Part shown: piece by piece, positions 24,888 through 37,093 of the stretch | Position numbering within the stretch: position 1 is the first letter of the stretch | Layout: the number at the start of each line of letters is the position of its first letter | Assembly (NCBI GenBank): GCA_028386065.3 | Contig: JAKUCV010000166.1 | Coordinates: 1-64,000 of the forward strand | Source: Turnera subulata | Taxonomy: Eukaryota; Streptophyta; Magnoliopsida; Malpighiales; Passifloraceae | Length of the DNA: 64,000 bases | Direction of reading: 5' to 3' | Position numbers and translations under genes: made by a program | The notes under the pieces: model-generated | Database searches by the model: none | Seen by the model: the letters and a program-made list of their open reading frames with translations, nothing else | What the model was told of the DNA's origin: nothing

Positions 24888-26690
24888 AGGATGTGTTACT
24901 AAAGGGGGACTAGTGAACCTGGTTGAGAAGTATGTCTATGTTCTTCAAGCTGGATTCTTTCTGAATCTTATTACATCTGCCCAAGTATTTTGTCTTAAAC
25001 ACGTGTTGCCCTTTGGTTGGCTACAAGGCTGCCTTCTGCTCATGCTCTCTCTTTGTTCACCCTTCATTTCTCCCCCATGGCTGCTCTTATGTGTCTTTCA
25101 TATTTATCGAGTCCAATTATGTTGCTACTAGAATAAGACAGCCTGCTTAATTGAAAAAAAAAAAATAATAATGGTTACTAATGATGGGATGGGATAGTCT
25201 GCGATAATACATCATAGACTTTGTTGGATTCCTGTAAAATGCGGATGTAGAAAAAAATTAGCAAAGCTGCAGAAGTAATTTTCTATTTAATCGCAATTAA
25301 TAGAGGATTAGTGGTTTAGTTTAGTAGTAGCACCATCGTACACTTGTTGGCAGTTAATTTGATACGGAATATAAATAACAGCCTTACTAGAACTGTCAAA
25401 CAGGGGGCCTCGGGATCTATTAACTCTAGTTCTCGTCAGTTCTTTATTGATGACCTTTAATTTTTTTTTGTCATTATTTAATCTTCAGAAATCTCCATCA
25501 ATCCCCTGTGACATACTACACTGGAGGATCATCGTCTCCTTCCCAAAATAAGAGTGAATATGGAGCTATTTAGGAAGTATTCACTTGCTATTATTTTTTG
25601 CTTTTTTTTTTTAATATAAAAAAAAAAAAAAGAGAAAAGGAGAGGGAGGAGGAGGCCCAGGAGGGTTTTGCTACAGTTGTCACTGTCCGCCAAAAGAGCG
25701 TTTTATTTTATTCCTGCCTAATAATATGAAGAAAACAACACTCCAGAAGAGATCAATCGACATCATGTAAATATTAGTATATAAAAATTGAATTTATTTT
25801 TTTGAACTGATTTACAACAGATGAGAGCCGTACATTGAGCCAATGAACCTGGCGTGAAAAGCAGTATAAGGTTCAGTATCGTGAACCAACCCTGCAAATT
25901 GGACGCCCACACATCATCATGTTATCGGATAATTCCCATTTTTAAATGAACCGCTGAAATTCTTTTGTTTTTTCTTTTTGTCGAAATAAATTCGACAAGT
26001 TTGCATTGTGGATTTCAGATATCTAATCAAATTGTTGTGTGTCACGAACTTGCGAAAAAATCAATGACAAAATATCCTTTGATGATACGAGGGGGCTAGT
26101 TATTGGCTTTTCAGACACACCAATTCATTGTTATGCAATGTTCCTGAATCTGTCCAATTTTTGCTACGACATACATACATGATAAGAACACACATTGCCC
26201 AAATCCTCGATTGTATTAAAGACTTGCCGCTAATCAAAACGCTTCAGGAAGATGAGAAAGAAAAGTATATCTTATACAGCCTAAACTTTTGCTATTTTAA
26301 GTAACAGATATCAACTAGACATATAAAAGTACTTGTGGAAAATGATGGAGGGCTCCAAGACCCAAACCAAAAAAAAACAAAAAAAAAAAAAAACAAAACA
26401 AAAGACAAATATGGATCGAAAATTGTTAAATAAACAAATCTCCAACCCAAGATGACGAGACTAGACTGGTAGTGACGATTTGAACAGGGCAAGACCACTT
26501 ATATTGTTTTCTTTCTTAGTGTTATCCCTGTAATTAATGTAACTTCATCAAAATTATCAAGTGAACCTCCCAATTACATTAACCTCTTTGTAATGTAATA
26601 GATTCCTACGACCGGGGAAAAAAAATATTTATAAAATGAATTTCTTCACTTTTCTTTTTCTTTTCTTTTTCTTTTCTTTTTTATTTTTTT
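24888..26690. other. Intergenic AT-rich stretch
   Basis: Spacer with long A and T homopolymers (near 25146, 25606-25633 and 26368-26400) and no supported gene. Confidence 0.45.
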
Positions 26691-27060
26691 TTTCCACCAA
26701 CAGCCTCTATCTCTATGGAGGGAACCACTACCAGGATGGATTAAAGTTAATTGCGATGTTTAGCATTAGCATTGACAAAAGCAAATTCACAGTAAAAGCA
26801 ACAGGAGGCAAAATAGCACGTGATTCTTATGGACGGTTTATGGGACGGTACTACCATGAAAACTCTGCATCACCTTAGGCTGCTGAAAGCTGAAACTTTT
26901 AAAGCTGCAATCTTATTCGCCTCACGCAAGCTTTGGGATTTCTGGAGAGCCATTGTTTGGAAGCAATTACACAAGCGTCTTTGGAAAAAGAGAGGAGAGG
27001 CATCGGACAGTTGAAGGTATCCTACATGATGCGATTTGGACTCTTATAAATTTGTTTCAA
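26691..27060 (+). pseudogene. Remnant of an RNase H-like (RVT_3) domain from a non-LTR element
   Basis: The plus strand reads PLPGWIKVNCDV followed by a stop, the usual entry of the plant RNase H-like domain found in LINE-derived proteins. In another frame it continues with ARDSYGRFMG and then KAETFKAAILFASRKLWDFW, in the order expected for that domain. Frameshifts and stops separate the pieces, so it is a dead fragment. Confidence 0.5.
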
Positions 27061-27851
27061 TCATGTAAATTCAGGCATGTAACTAAAACCGGACCAAACA
27101 CTTCTTAGCTACAAGTGCTGCTGGGGGCACTTTGAGTCCTTGTTTGCAATTCTCTTTGCCTGACTTGCCGCTGGACATTTTATGTAACGATACACAAGCC
27201 TAGGTATTTATGTTTACTTTGGCCGGGCTAGGGTTAATGTGTATATTATATGAAATTCCTTTTTTGGTACAGTATATTAGATAAAAATTCAAGTATAAAA
27301 TAAATCATTTATTTGTATGTCAAAGGTTGTTGAAATCAAAATACCTAATCGAACATTGATCTCAAACCTCGAGTCTTCATTTTTCAAAAATAGCCACAAA
27401 ACACTTATTTTGTTACCATTTCATCACTCCAGATAGGACAAAAGCTCTGAATTAGGGACTTGTGTGTTGTGAGCTTAAAGTTGCTCGCCAAACTGATACT
27501 GCAAATGCTAATAATGAATCAGATGCAAAAGCTTTTGAAAGGAACAAATAAATATACCACTAAAATATGGACAAACTAATTTCAAAAAGAGTCGGCTAAA
27601 TTACACAGCAATCATAAAACTCCCCTATCGCTCTTTCGCTAAATGCAAAAAGGAACAAAACAACCTTGCCCACGTCCACTTGATGAATTTTTTTTGATAA
27701 ACATATGATGAAACTTAAACACATGCAACAGCAGCAGATCATATGCCAATACTTCACGCTATTGAAAACAGTTTTGAAGATAAAGTTAAGCTCACTGGCC
27801 AAGGCAAGCATTTAGCTAAAGCAAAAAGAGAAAGCTCATTTCCTCTCCAGA
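27061..27851. other. Downstream region of the ALBA gene
   Basis: AT-rich spacer, with the ALBA 3' UTR expected at its right end. No other gene is seen. Confidence 0.45.
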
Positions 27852-30675
27852 CTAGTTGCCACCACCCCTTGAGCGACCACCCATTCTTCCACGGCCACGG
27901 CCATAGCCTCTGCCACCTCTGCCTCTTTCGTATCCAGTTCCCCTTTCATAACCACCACCTCTTTCATATCCAGTGCCCCTTTCATAACCAGCACCCCTTT
28001 CATATCCAGGGCCTCTTTCATATCCTGGACCCCTTTCATATCCAGTGCCTCTTTCATATCCAGGGCCCCTTTCATATCCAGTGCCTCTTTCATATCCAGG
28101 TCCTAAAAATGCAATAAGGCATGTTAACCTCGCATTTTCATAAAGATAAAAAGAATAAGGCATCCTCTGGAAATGCTAAATCATGATAGCAGATGCAAAG
28201 TATCCAGATTCTAGCCAATTCACAAAACGCTTCAAATCAGACAACCAACACATAAAATGAGCATCAATGTTTGAATTCGCATTCAATGAGCATAATATTA
28301 AGCACAAGAACCCAACTCACCACGATAGCCCCAATTCCTGCCTCGCCCACCACCACGGCCCCAGTTTGAGTATCCACCATTATCTATCACAAAAATAATG
28401 AATGAAGATTATTATCCTCAGCAAAGTATATATACCCAATGATCTTATGGGAGAGATCAAAGAACAACAAACAAAGAGCAACCGTAAACTGTCTAAGATT
28501 CATAACCAACCTTGATAGTTCCCTTGGTAGTTTCCCTGATAATTTCCATATCCATATCCACCCCTGCCCCAGTTCCGTCCCCTCCCTCTACCACGACCGC
28601 GCCCTCGGCCATATGAATCTGAAAGTCATACGTTGCACCGTTACAAAAATGTTGGGCCAAAATATATAATTTAATCACTGCTAGTAAACTTCTTAGAGAA
28701 ATTACCTTCATTAACAACATTATATTGAGGGCGTCCTTGCCTGGGTTGTTGCTGTTGCTGATACTGTTGCTTTGGTTGTTCTGCTACATGTGGAGCTTGG
28801 TACCTGTATATAAATTATGGTAAATGATTGGAATACAGAGGTAAGCAGAACTTTCACAGAACCAAAACATAACATTTTTGGCATCAAGTTACTGAATGAC
28901 CATGAAACAGGCCATGTTCTCATAGAAATCCCAACTGACAAACGTAAGAGAAACCACATCATCAATGTCATCACTTTGATTATTTTTTTCAGAGTTAATC
29001 TTCCAATACGAGAGAAAACACCAGCCTGCACACATGGCATGCCTTTTCTCATGAATTCACATACTAGACTTTGCAAAACATATGCATAATGAATGAGCTT
29101 ACCCAGGAGAGTTTTTGTTTAGCTCTTTGAAAGATAAGGTGATTGTAATCATTGAGACCTGGCGAGTCTGCTCCACACTGCATCAGAAATCAATGATTAA
29201 AAATCTAAAAAACCATATCAAACACAAGCATGTGTGCGCCCACATATTACTGCCAGGCACACACAGGCATTCTGGCAAGCATGGATACACCTTTCAATTA
29301 CAAACAAATTGAAAACTTACGGTACAAGACCCTCTTCAATCGGTTCCCAAACATCAGTTATGCTCACCGAACTGATGGCAGTATCTTGATGCAAACGTGG
29401 ATTTCTTCTCTGCATCAGGATACAAATAGCTAGCTGTTCATTACACTGAGAAAGAGAGAGAGAATGAAAGATTCTACTATATGTGTTGAAACTGGACCAA
29501 CCTTTATACCCTCTGCAACAGATACCGTCTTGTTGATTGCCTGTCCCATTGCTTTCAGGACAATCTCTTTCGCATGTTTCTCCTGGTAATGATAGTCCAT
29601 TGATTTAGTATTTATATCATGGAGAAGAAAAGCAACATAAATAAAATAACAGGACAGGGACCAAAACATTATCATGCACTTTGAAAATCCAGCTGTAAAG
29701 ACGTGATTCATTACAAAGATAAAGCAACGAGCATGCAATCTAAATAATCAAAAGACATCTGGCTTGCAACCTATCTTAAGCAGGGCAAGTTTAGCCTTGC
29801 CGCTGAAAGCATCACATACCGAGTAGCATTTCATGACGTTAGCATGTTTAGGAAGAATGTCAACCAAAATCAGTTGGCAGTTAAAACAAGAGTATAGAAG
29901 AGATAATTAACCTTAACCCCCAATAAATAAATAGGTTAAAACATTGTTCAAATTGCAACGCACCTATACCAATAACTAGCATCCAAATTCCAAAGGACGG
30001 GTTCTCAGAGGTCTGGACTATGTATTGAATCATAATTTCACAACAAAAATAGACAGTGGATTGCGCCTCAGTGATGAGTCCAGGAAAGCCATCGCATTCC
30101 GGAATAGCCAATTTCATTGAGAAACAGATACCAACTATAGGATAAGCACAAGCAAATCCAAACAACTAAACATTAAGTGAGCCTATTTGCAAAAACCAAA
30201 ATTAACAGAGCAAAAGTGCAGCTAAATGTAAGGCCACAAACCCAATGGAGGTCACCCATTACATAGATTAAAACCCAGCGCCACATGAAGAGAATGCACC
30301 ATCAAAAAGCTAAAACTCAACCAAAACTCTAACAATCCATAGAGACAAAAGCTGCCAATCACGATCGAAAACCAAACCAAAGGAAACAAAGAAAACACAC
30401 ACAATACGCACAAGATAACACAAAATTAACAAATACCCAATTCCAAAAAAAAAAGCGAATCCCCAAAAAGAAACCCTAGAATCCGGAGAAAACAGGGATA
30501 AGAGATACAGAGAGCGGATGCGGTTTCTGTATGGGAATATAGGTTGAGTTACCTGGAGGAGTGAAGTGGCGTAGCTGATATAGTTCCTCACAGGACCACC
30601 AGAAGTGATTCGGATCTCGTTCTCGTTTATGGGAGACTCGGGCTTGGGCTTTTCGACTCGGGTATACCTATCCAT
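27852..30675 (-). CDS. ALBA: ALBA-domain RNA/DNA-binding protein with RGG and GYERG repeats
   Basis: It resembles the long plant Alba proteins (Arabidopsis ALBA4-6), which bind RNA or R-loops and join stress granules. Eight coding exons on the minus strand (30553-30675, 29502-29582, 29321-29409, 29103-29177, 28706-28803, 28511-28618, 28321-28383, 27852-28102) join in frame to 295 residues. The Alba fold is residues 15-115, from NENEIRITSGGPVRNYISYA through AMGQAINKTVSVAEGIK to ITITLSFKEL. A Gln-rich linker follows, then RGG/GRG repeats and a NYQG triple repeat. The last exon is a ten-copy GxGYER array before RGRGRMGGRSRGGGN. The symbol denotes the family; the exact paralogue was not resolved. 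Confidence 0.92.
27922..28101 (-). repeat. 18-bp coding minisatellite, ten copies (GxGYER)
   Basis: Exactly 180 bp make up ten tandem 18-bp units inside the last ALBA exon. Each encodes Gly-x-Gly-Tyr-Glu-Arg, with x being Pro, Thr, Ala or Gly. The unit length keeps the frame, so copy-number change would alter only tail length. Confidence 0.93.
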
Positions 30676-30761
30676 GGCTTCTTCTTTCTTTCTTTCTAGG
30701 AAGAGAGATAGAGAGAGGAGAGAGGGGGTGACAATGGTAGAGGGAGAAACCAAACCCTTTA

Positions 30762-30770
30762 AAACCCTAA
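30762..30770 (+). promoter_or_regulatory. Telobox upstream of ALBA
   Basis: AAACCCTAA lies 87 bp upstream of the ALBA start codon. Teloboxes are common near transcription starts of plant translation and RNA-binding genes. The motif is seen; its role is inferred. Confidence 0.45.
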
Positions 30771-33236
30771 CTAGTAAAAGCAACACAGAGAGAGATGGTA
30801 AATAGAGGGACTCTTTCAAAATCTAGAGCCTCACCCCCCTCATTCCTTTTATTTATTGTTTTTTTTTTTACTTTTCTCCTTTAACAGCCTTTTTCCCGTC
30901 ACACCAATTTTCACCTCTTTAAAGTGTCAGTGATAATCTACGTTAAGACTCGCGGTTGGCGCGTGGCCTGAACGGATGGTGGGGATTGGGCGGTGGTGGT
31001 TCTGCGAGTTGTATGATTGGTTCGTGGGAACAGTGTGCGTTTCTTGGTGGTCTTCTTATGGTTATTACTTGGGCCCGAAGTAAGAACGGTTGGGAATTAA
31101 CTTTCAGTGAAGGGAACAGATGGGGTAAATCACGGAAGACACCTGAGCCCAAGCCCAAATGTCAGGCGGGCCCTTGTTTGATGTTTTTGGTAAAAAAAGT
31201 TCTTCAGGATTCATTCAGCCCAAGTCCCTGATTTATTATTTACTGAATCTTTTGAATTCGAATAATAATATTCTTAAGTTATCATTAGCCAAAGCTGCAG
31301 ATACTTTAACGTTTAAGGTTAAAGAACTACAATTATAATCAATATGATTATCACCAAACTGAATCCTTAGTTACAACTTGGAAGATTGTAGCCTAACACA
31401 AACTGTAAGGGGCAGTATAATAATTATAATATATTAACAGTGAAAGAGGAATCTAAAGAGAAAGGTGATTGATGAGGTTTTGTAGTGATTATTACAATTG
31501 GACCAAGTTTAGCCTTTTTAGCCGACGACTTCGAAGATCATTCCACACATATAGATAGATAAGAATACAAGAAGACCTGATAGGCCGGGCGCTACCCCTA
31601 CTTATATTGAAATATATTTTTCTTACTTGCGATGAAATTTGGTCACTGCTCCTAGTGCTCAAATCGGAGGTCTACTTTCCATGGAGACAAACATGAAGAA
31701 TTTTATGGCAGACTGAGATAGCATCCGTGCCACTCACCTTAACAACATCAAACGTTAGCATGATTGTTCCCTTGGCCTATCCTCCTATTTTTTCCAAGGC
31801 ATTATTCTCATCTACCTTTCACTGATGGGGCTGCTTCATGCTCAATAGCAACTAATGCATTCCATATATAGGTTAAAAGCAAATAACACCATTAGCAACG
31901 GACCTTATGCATTTGTCTATCACCATTTTCTCTTCATAATATTCATAATTCACTAATGATGCATCTTATACTTCAGATTAGATATTTATGGGAGCAATTG
32001 ACCTATTGCCCATTCACTACCGATACCAGAAGACAAAAAGACACCTTCCCATCTATTTTCTTTACCAGTGCTCCCCATAGTCTCTCGGCATAATTCATGC
32101 AAATATCATGGGATGACAAACTCTGAACCTTCTATGTCTGCATAGGCATTCAGGCAAAAACAAAAAAAAAAAAAGAAAATGAAATTTGAATTGAATCTGA
32201 GATATATGTCATCAGTTAACTTAAAAGCAATGCTGCTCAACAAAGCATGTAGATGTTTAAGATACAGCTCCGAATTGATCAAAAATCTACTGGACTTCGA
32301 AACTCTTTTACAAATTGTTTCAAAAATGTGGAACAGGTACTATGAGTGCCATGTTCTACCAAGTATGACAAATCATCCAAACTAATCACGATGATCCCAT
32401 GATATCTCCACGAAATTCTAGATAAAACAAAGGCACTAGGCAAGTAGATTTTTAATAGAAGTGGGGATCTTATATCGATAGCAAGTATAGAAGCGACCAT
32501 AAATTCGGATGAAACCTTATATAATCTTGGTTAACAGGATACACTTCCGGAGCCAACAAATATCAGGGCTTGAGCTGGGAGACACCACTAGGAAATAATT
32601 GCTAATAAGAGGCTCAAGCATTTTGAAATCCAGCCAGTTAAACACGTTAATAGTAGGGATAAACTGAATTTTGGAAGCCCAAGAAGGTAAGAAGAATTTA
32701 GGATTGTAAGAAATTTAGAACCTCAATCAGCAGCAGTGTAAATAAATCAAATCAGGAAGTTATGAATTCAGATCAACCATGAAGCAACCATGGCAATGAA
32801 AGCAACTGGGAAAATTCTGCTTACAAAACAACTCTAGGTAACAGCTACACCTTGAATATATCCAAAAGCAGCAGAAGTTTTGACTGTTTATAATTTATGA
32901 ATAAGCATTCATCCATGCGAGATATTCTATTGCCGAAGTAAAAGATTAAGCCGTTCATGGAAAGAAACCTCCTGTCAATCAAAATCAACTAGGGAGAACG
33001 AAGAAGTAACACAGTGGTAATTTGTGGATGTCTGGGAAAATTCCCGCAAAGGTAACAAATAGAAATTCATATTCAAATCAAAACATCACCCCTGATCTTG
33101 GAAACAATAGTATCTTCTATATATGCTAATCGAACTAAGTTAATCAAATACCAGAAAAAGAAAAACGAAACATTCATTACAAGGATTACATTATACCAAC
33201 TAGAAAACAAGAACTTACTCTATCGGAGAAGGGAGG
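30771..33236. other. Spacer between the ALBA and F-box genes
   Basis: About 2.5 kb with no open frame resembling a known protein. The first part is ALBA promoter; the part near 33200 should be F-box 3' UTR. Confidence 0.45.
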
Positions 33237-34382
33237 CTACATCATGCTATTAATCCCATAGTCTTCATCTCCAAAAATGTTACGTTGCGAAACCGTGGAA
33301 CAAAAGCTGATAACTTTGTGAAACTTGTTGACAGTAGATGCCAATGGAGGCACTCTCCTCCAGCTACACTTGCTAGAATCCCCACCCTTACCAATCTCAC
33401 AGACGCAAGCAGGGTATTTCTTATGATACTCCTCATTGAACACATAAAGAAGACTCCCCGTTCCTACGCATTTCAAGCTTGCAAACTTATCATCCTCCTC
33501 ATAATCCACCAGCCCATATAATAAATCCTGAGGCATGATCGTGATCTCACTGAACTCCATGCTCTTCTCGTCAACCCTCCATATAGTAAACGACGGGCCA
33601 CGGGGGCCGTTACACATTCCCGCCAAAACAAGCAGTTCTTGACAGGCAATCAGGAACGCGAAAAGTACACCGGGAGGCCTCAAGGTCTGGACTTGGGACC
33701 AAACCCGGGTACCCAAATCGAAGGAGGAGACGAAGAAGGAGTAAATCCCGAAAACGAAGAACCTTCCGTCGAATAGAGCGGAGGACAAGGTCTGGGAGGA
33801 GTTGCCGGAGCGGAAATCGGCGGGTAAAGGAGGAGCGAGGTCCCAGGAATCGGTGCAGGGGTCGTAAATCTCGACGGCGAGCCTATCCTCGATGTCGACG
33901 AGGCCGCCGATGAACCGGACGCCGCCGACGATGATGAAGCTGGGCTTGGTGGGGGAGGAGGAGGCGCGTGAGAAGAAGACGCCGAGGAGGGGGTTGATGC
34001 GGGAGTAGTGGAGAGGGGAGGTGGGGAGCCAGCGGGGGTTGATGAGGAGAGGGGAGAAGGAGAAGGAAGGCGCGGTGGAGAAGAGGAAGCCGGCGGTGCC
34101 GGAGAAGTCGTGGGCGGAAGGGGGGAGGAGGGAGAACCAGGAGTCGGAAGAAGGGTCGAAGGCGAAGGACTGGTTGTTCTTGGGGGAGATGTTGTGGAGG
34201 CCGTGGAGGAAGAACCAGGGGCGGCGGTGGTGGTCGGGGTGGAGGGGAGGGAAGGTCGGGGAGGAGATGAGGGCGTGCCAGTGCTTGCAGACGGCGGAGG
34301 CGCGGAGGAGGGAAGGGACGGGGAGGTGGGAGAGGATGAGCTCCGTCATGTCGGAAGTTAAGGAAGAGAAGGGCTCAGACAT
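33237..34382 (-). CDS. F-box/kelch-repeat protein, At3g24760 type
   Basis: An intronless gene of 381 residues. The F-box at about 8-50 ([20 protein letters not shown], then VCKHWHALI) would bind SKP1/ASK in an SCF E3 ligase. Kelch-like beta-propeller strands follow, with typical phrases such as [34 protein letters not shown] and VWSQVQTL, forming the probable substrate-binding domain. It ends [12 protein letters not shown]. It resembles Arabidopsis At3g24760, whose substrate I do not know. The N-terminal half is very GC-rich, which creates long but spurious antisense frames at 34008-34395. Confidence 0.88.
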   Translation of the reverse strand: MSEPFSSLTSDMTELILSHLPVPSLLRASAVCKHWHALISSPTFPPLHPDHHRRPWFFLHGLHNISPKNNQSFAFDPSSDSWFSLLPPSAHDFSGTAGFLFSTAPSFSFSPLLINPRWLPTSPLHYSRINPLLGVFFSRASSSPTKPSFIIVGGVRFIGGLVDIEDRLAVEIYDPCTDSWDLAPPLPADFRSGNSSQTLSSALFDGRFFVFGIYSFFVSSFDLGTRVWSQVQTLRPPGVLFAFLIACQELLVLAGMCNGPRGPSFTIWRVDEKSMEFSEITIMPQDLLYGLVDYEEDDKFASLKCVGTGSLLYVFNEEYHKKYPACVCEIGKGGDSSKCSWRRVPPLASTVNKFHKVISFCSTVSQRNIFGDEDYGINSMM

Positions 34383-35724
34383 CGTGGGTGGTTGAGGAAA
34401 AGTGGAGAGGTAGTTAGCTTTGAGGCGAGAGAATCAGAGAAGAAGATAGGAGGAAGTAGGTGGGAAATGTGAATTCACTTCACTATATTGAAATGAATTG
34501 GGTTTTTGTAAATTTGTAGTGATAGGGACAATGGTGGAGTTGGATTTTCAACTTTTGGAGCAGTTTTTGCGCTCTATTTTTGGCTGGTTTTTGGTAGGGA
34601 GTCCTTGTCTTGTGTTCTTTTTCCTTCTTCTTCAGTAGGAGTATAAAATTGTTGCCTGCATGTTTGTGGTGATAATTTGGGTTCAATCGGAAGCTATTCT
34701 TCTTGTTTAGATTTTAGCAAAGCAAAGGGACATAGGAAATGTCGTTAAGGGAGGATTGACCAATGTAATAACTGGGTTCTAGAACATTGATTGGTACTCC
34801 TTCCTTGTCGCATTTCTTTGCTCTGCCATTGCTATAGCCGAAGCCACAGCCTAGCTAAATGGTAACGCTAGTTAGAAAGTCTCTGCTTTCCTGGTAAAGA
34901 AAGCGGGGGATTGGAATTCTTCCCTCTCATCATGAATGAATTGCGACCATTTTCCAAAAGAAGTGCCGTTTTTTATTTGGGTATTTATTGTTCCACAACC
35001 ACCGTTGTGTTAAGCAGCAAGCGCATACACACATTAACATACAATTGTCACACTCACAATTTATGTTACTGAGAGAGAGCTACGAACACCACAACCACAA
35101 CCACAACCACGGCGCTCTCCAACATGCAATAAGTAATGGAATAAAGATTCCACCACATCCATCATCAGTCATTAATTCATCATCACCTTTCGGGATGAAA
35201 GGGTACAACAACTCTTTCTAGTGCTACGATAATTTTGTGGATCCCATTTTAAACTCGTAATCATTCAAGTTTTCCCTTTGATCCCATAAATGAATCATAA
35301 GGTCAGGAGCCACCCCCAAGGAATTTTTTTTTTACTTTTTTAAGCTAATACAAATTCAAAAATTTTTTTTTGATGCATTTTTTTGTCCATTATTTTTTTA
35401 ATTACTGTCAAAAAAATTATGGTGAATTACTAAATATATTTCTTCTTAAAATGAAACCAATCAGGCTACAACTGTAGAACTCAACAAAGCATTTAGAAAA
35501 TCTCAACTTATCCAGTATCAGTTACGGATTATGAAGAAAATAAATTATGTTATACAAAAAAAGAAGGGAAGGAAAATTTTGTTAGAAAAAAAGAATAAAA
35601 TTATCAACATCCCATCGGAGCCTGTAGCCTTAAGGCGTATGTTAGATTGGGCCCGAGTGTCTAATCTATTGCGTTTTCACGGATCAATTTTGGGCTTGAC
35701 CCGTTTCAGTTTTTCCCCTTCGTC
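34383..35724. other. F-box promoter and intergenic stretch
   Basis: No gene is seen. A short ACAACC tandem repeat lies near 35089-35110. Confidence 0.45.
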
Positions 35725-35929
35725 TAGGACTGAGCAAATTTCGGTTGCCATCCCTTTTTCCCCTTCGTCTAGGGCTTGACCCGTTTGAGTCAATTACTGA
35801 ATTCGAAATTTAGTATTCGGTAAACATGCATTTTTGGTTCAGTTCGGCAATGATTTCTTGAAATTCGGAAAGCCAAATAATAAACATTTCGGTTTGATCC
35901 GGTTCGAAATAACCGAATGCTCAGTCCTA
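35725..35929. mobile_element. hAT-type MITE
   Basis: The element is about 205 bp and bounded by TAGGACTGAGCA at the left and its inverse TGCTCAGTCCTA at the right, both followed inward by TTCGGTT-like sequence. The flanking 8-bp sequences CCTTCGTC (35717-35724) and CCTTCTTC (35930-35937) differ by one base, as expected of an aged hAT target duplication. Nothing in it codes for protein. A short stretch near 35755-35790 repeats sequence just outside the left end. Confidence 0.65.
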
Positions 35930-36020
35930 CCTTCTTCTATCCTTCAGGGTAGGTATTCACAAAGAAGATAAAAAAAAGGATATCGATGTTTGTCCAGTGT
36001 ATACTATAGATTATAATTAA

Positions 36021-36528
36021 GGCATAAACCCCAATTTGATGTCTTATACACCTTAGTTTAATTTACTTCCTGAGTTTTCGTTTAGGTCAATTAAATATTT
36101 GTATTTGTAAACTTGGGTCAATTTATCTCCAAAAGTTTCAATGATCAATTGAATATCTATGTTTGTAAAATTGAGTCTATTTATCCCTTGACCAAAGTCG
36201 TAGTTAAAATTAAGTCCACTTAATATGGATTATGGATTTAGTGAATGATATATCATGCCAAAACTTGACAAAGATTAAAATTGTTCATAGCAATGAATTA
36301 AGTGACACAGGTGAATAAGAAATTGCATATCTCGACTCTTAATTGGTCCAATTTTGCAAATTCATTGGCCAAATTAATCCAATTTTACAAACACAAACAT
36401 TCAATCGAACCAAATTGAAATTCAAAGGGGCAAATTGACCTAATTTTATAAATACAAATATTCTATTGATCCAAAATAAAAACTATGTGAGCAAACTGAT
36501 CCAAGATGGCGAAATTGAGATTTTTGCC
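36021..36528. repeat. Long imperfect inverted repeat (fold-back MITE candidate)
   Basis: The left arm (from GGCATAAACCCCAATTT) and the right arm (ending AAATTGAGATTTTTGCC) are imperfect reverse complements. A longer internal pairing joins AAATATTTGTATTTGTAAAC (left) with ATACAAATATTC-type sequence (right). There is no coding capacity. It may be a Mutator-like fold-back element; I found no clean target duplication. Confidence 0.5.
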
Positions 36529-37093
36529 TATAGTCGACGAAAGCAACCTTTACCTTGAGATCGTATTGTAAAGCTATTCCTTTTGACAAATATTCTAAAG
36601 CTATTGAAAAAGGATTTTTCTATCTTGTGCCCTAGGGTACATGATAAGCCACTTAATAAGGAAATAAATTTTCACAATTAATGAATATCATTCCCCTGAA
36701 AAATAACCTTTCATTGTTTTATATTGAATTAATTACACAACAATCATTGTTTTTATTGAAAAAAATAATAAATATTGGTTTCAATCTTTCAGACATATAG
36801 GCAATATCCCCAAGAAAGAACATGGGCCAGATACCCGCCGGAAGTTCAGTCAACTATGCAAACGACAGATTGATTAGGTTGCGAACGCAGGGCATCTTCA
36901 CAAAGCTACTTGCATTTTCTATTTTTCTAATCAGATCATTACATAAGTTAAAAAAATTAATTTTACAGCTAAGTCATTTAAACATCTCCAAGAAAAAGGC
37001 CAAAAAAAAAAATCTACTAAGTAGCTCGTAGAATGCCACATCATGTCTAAGCACTTAATTGAACCACGGAAAATCATCTCAACGCCTTTTCCT
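36529..37093. other. Spacer downstream of the LAZY-like gene
   Basis: AT-rich. It should include the 3' UTR of the gene ending at 37094. No other gene is seen. Confidence 0.45.

Noticed and set aside
27836..28163. Antisense and alternative frames over the ALBA repeat (HIQ and DMKEALD type)
   Set aside because: Products of the 18-bp repeat read in wrong frames; only the GxGYER frame joins the upstream exons.
34008..34395. Two long plus-strand frames antisense to the F-box gene, very rich in Gly and Glu
   Set aside because: Shadows of the GC-rich F-box coding strand; low complexity and no domain.
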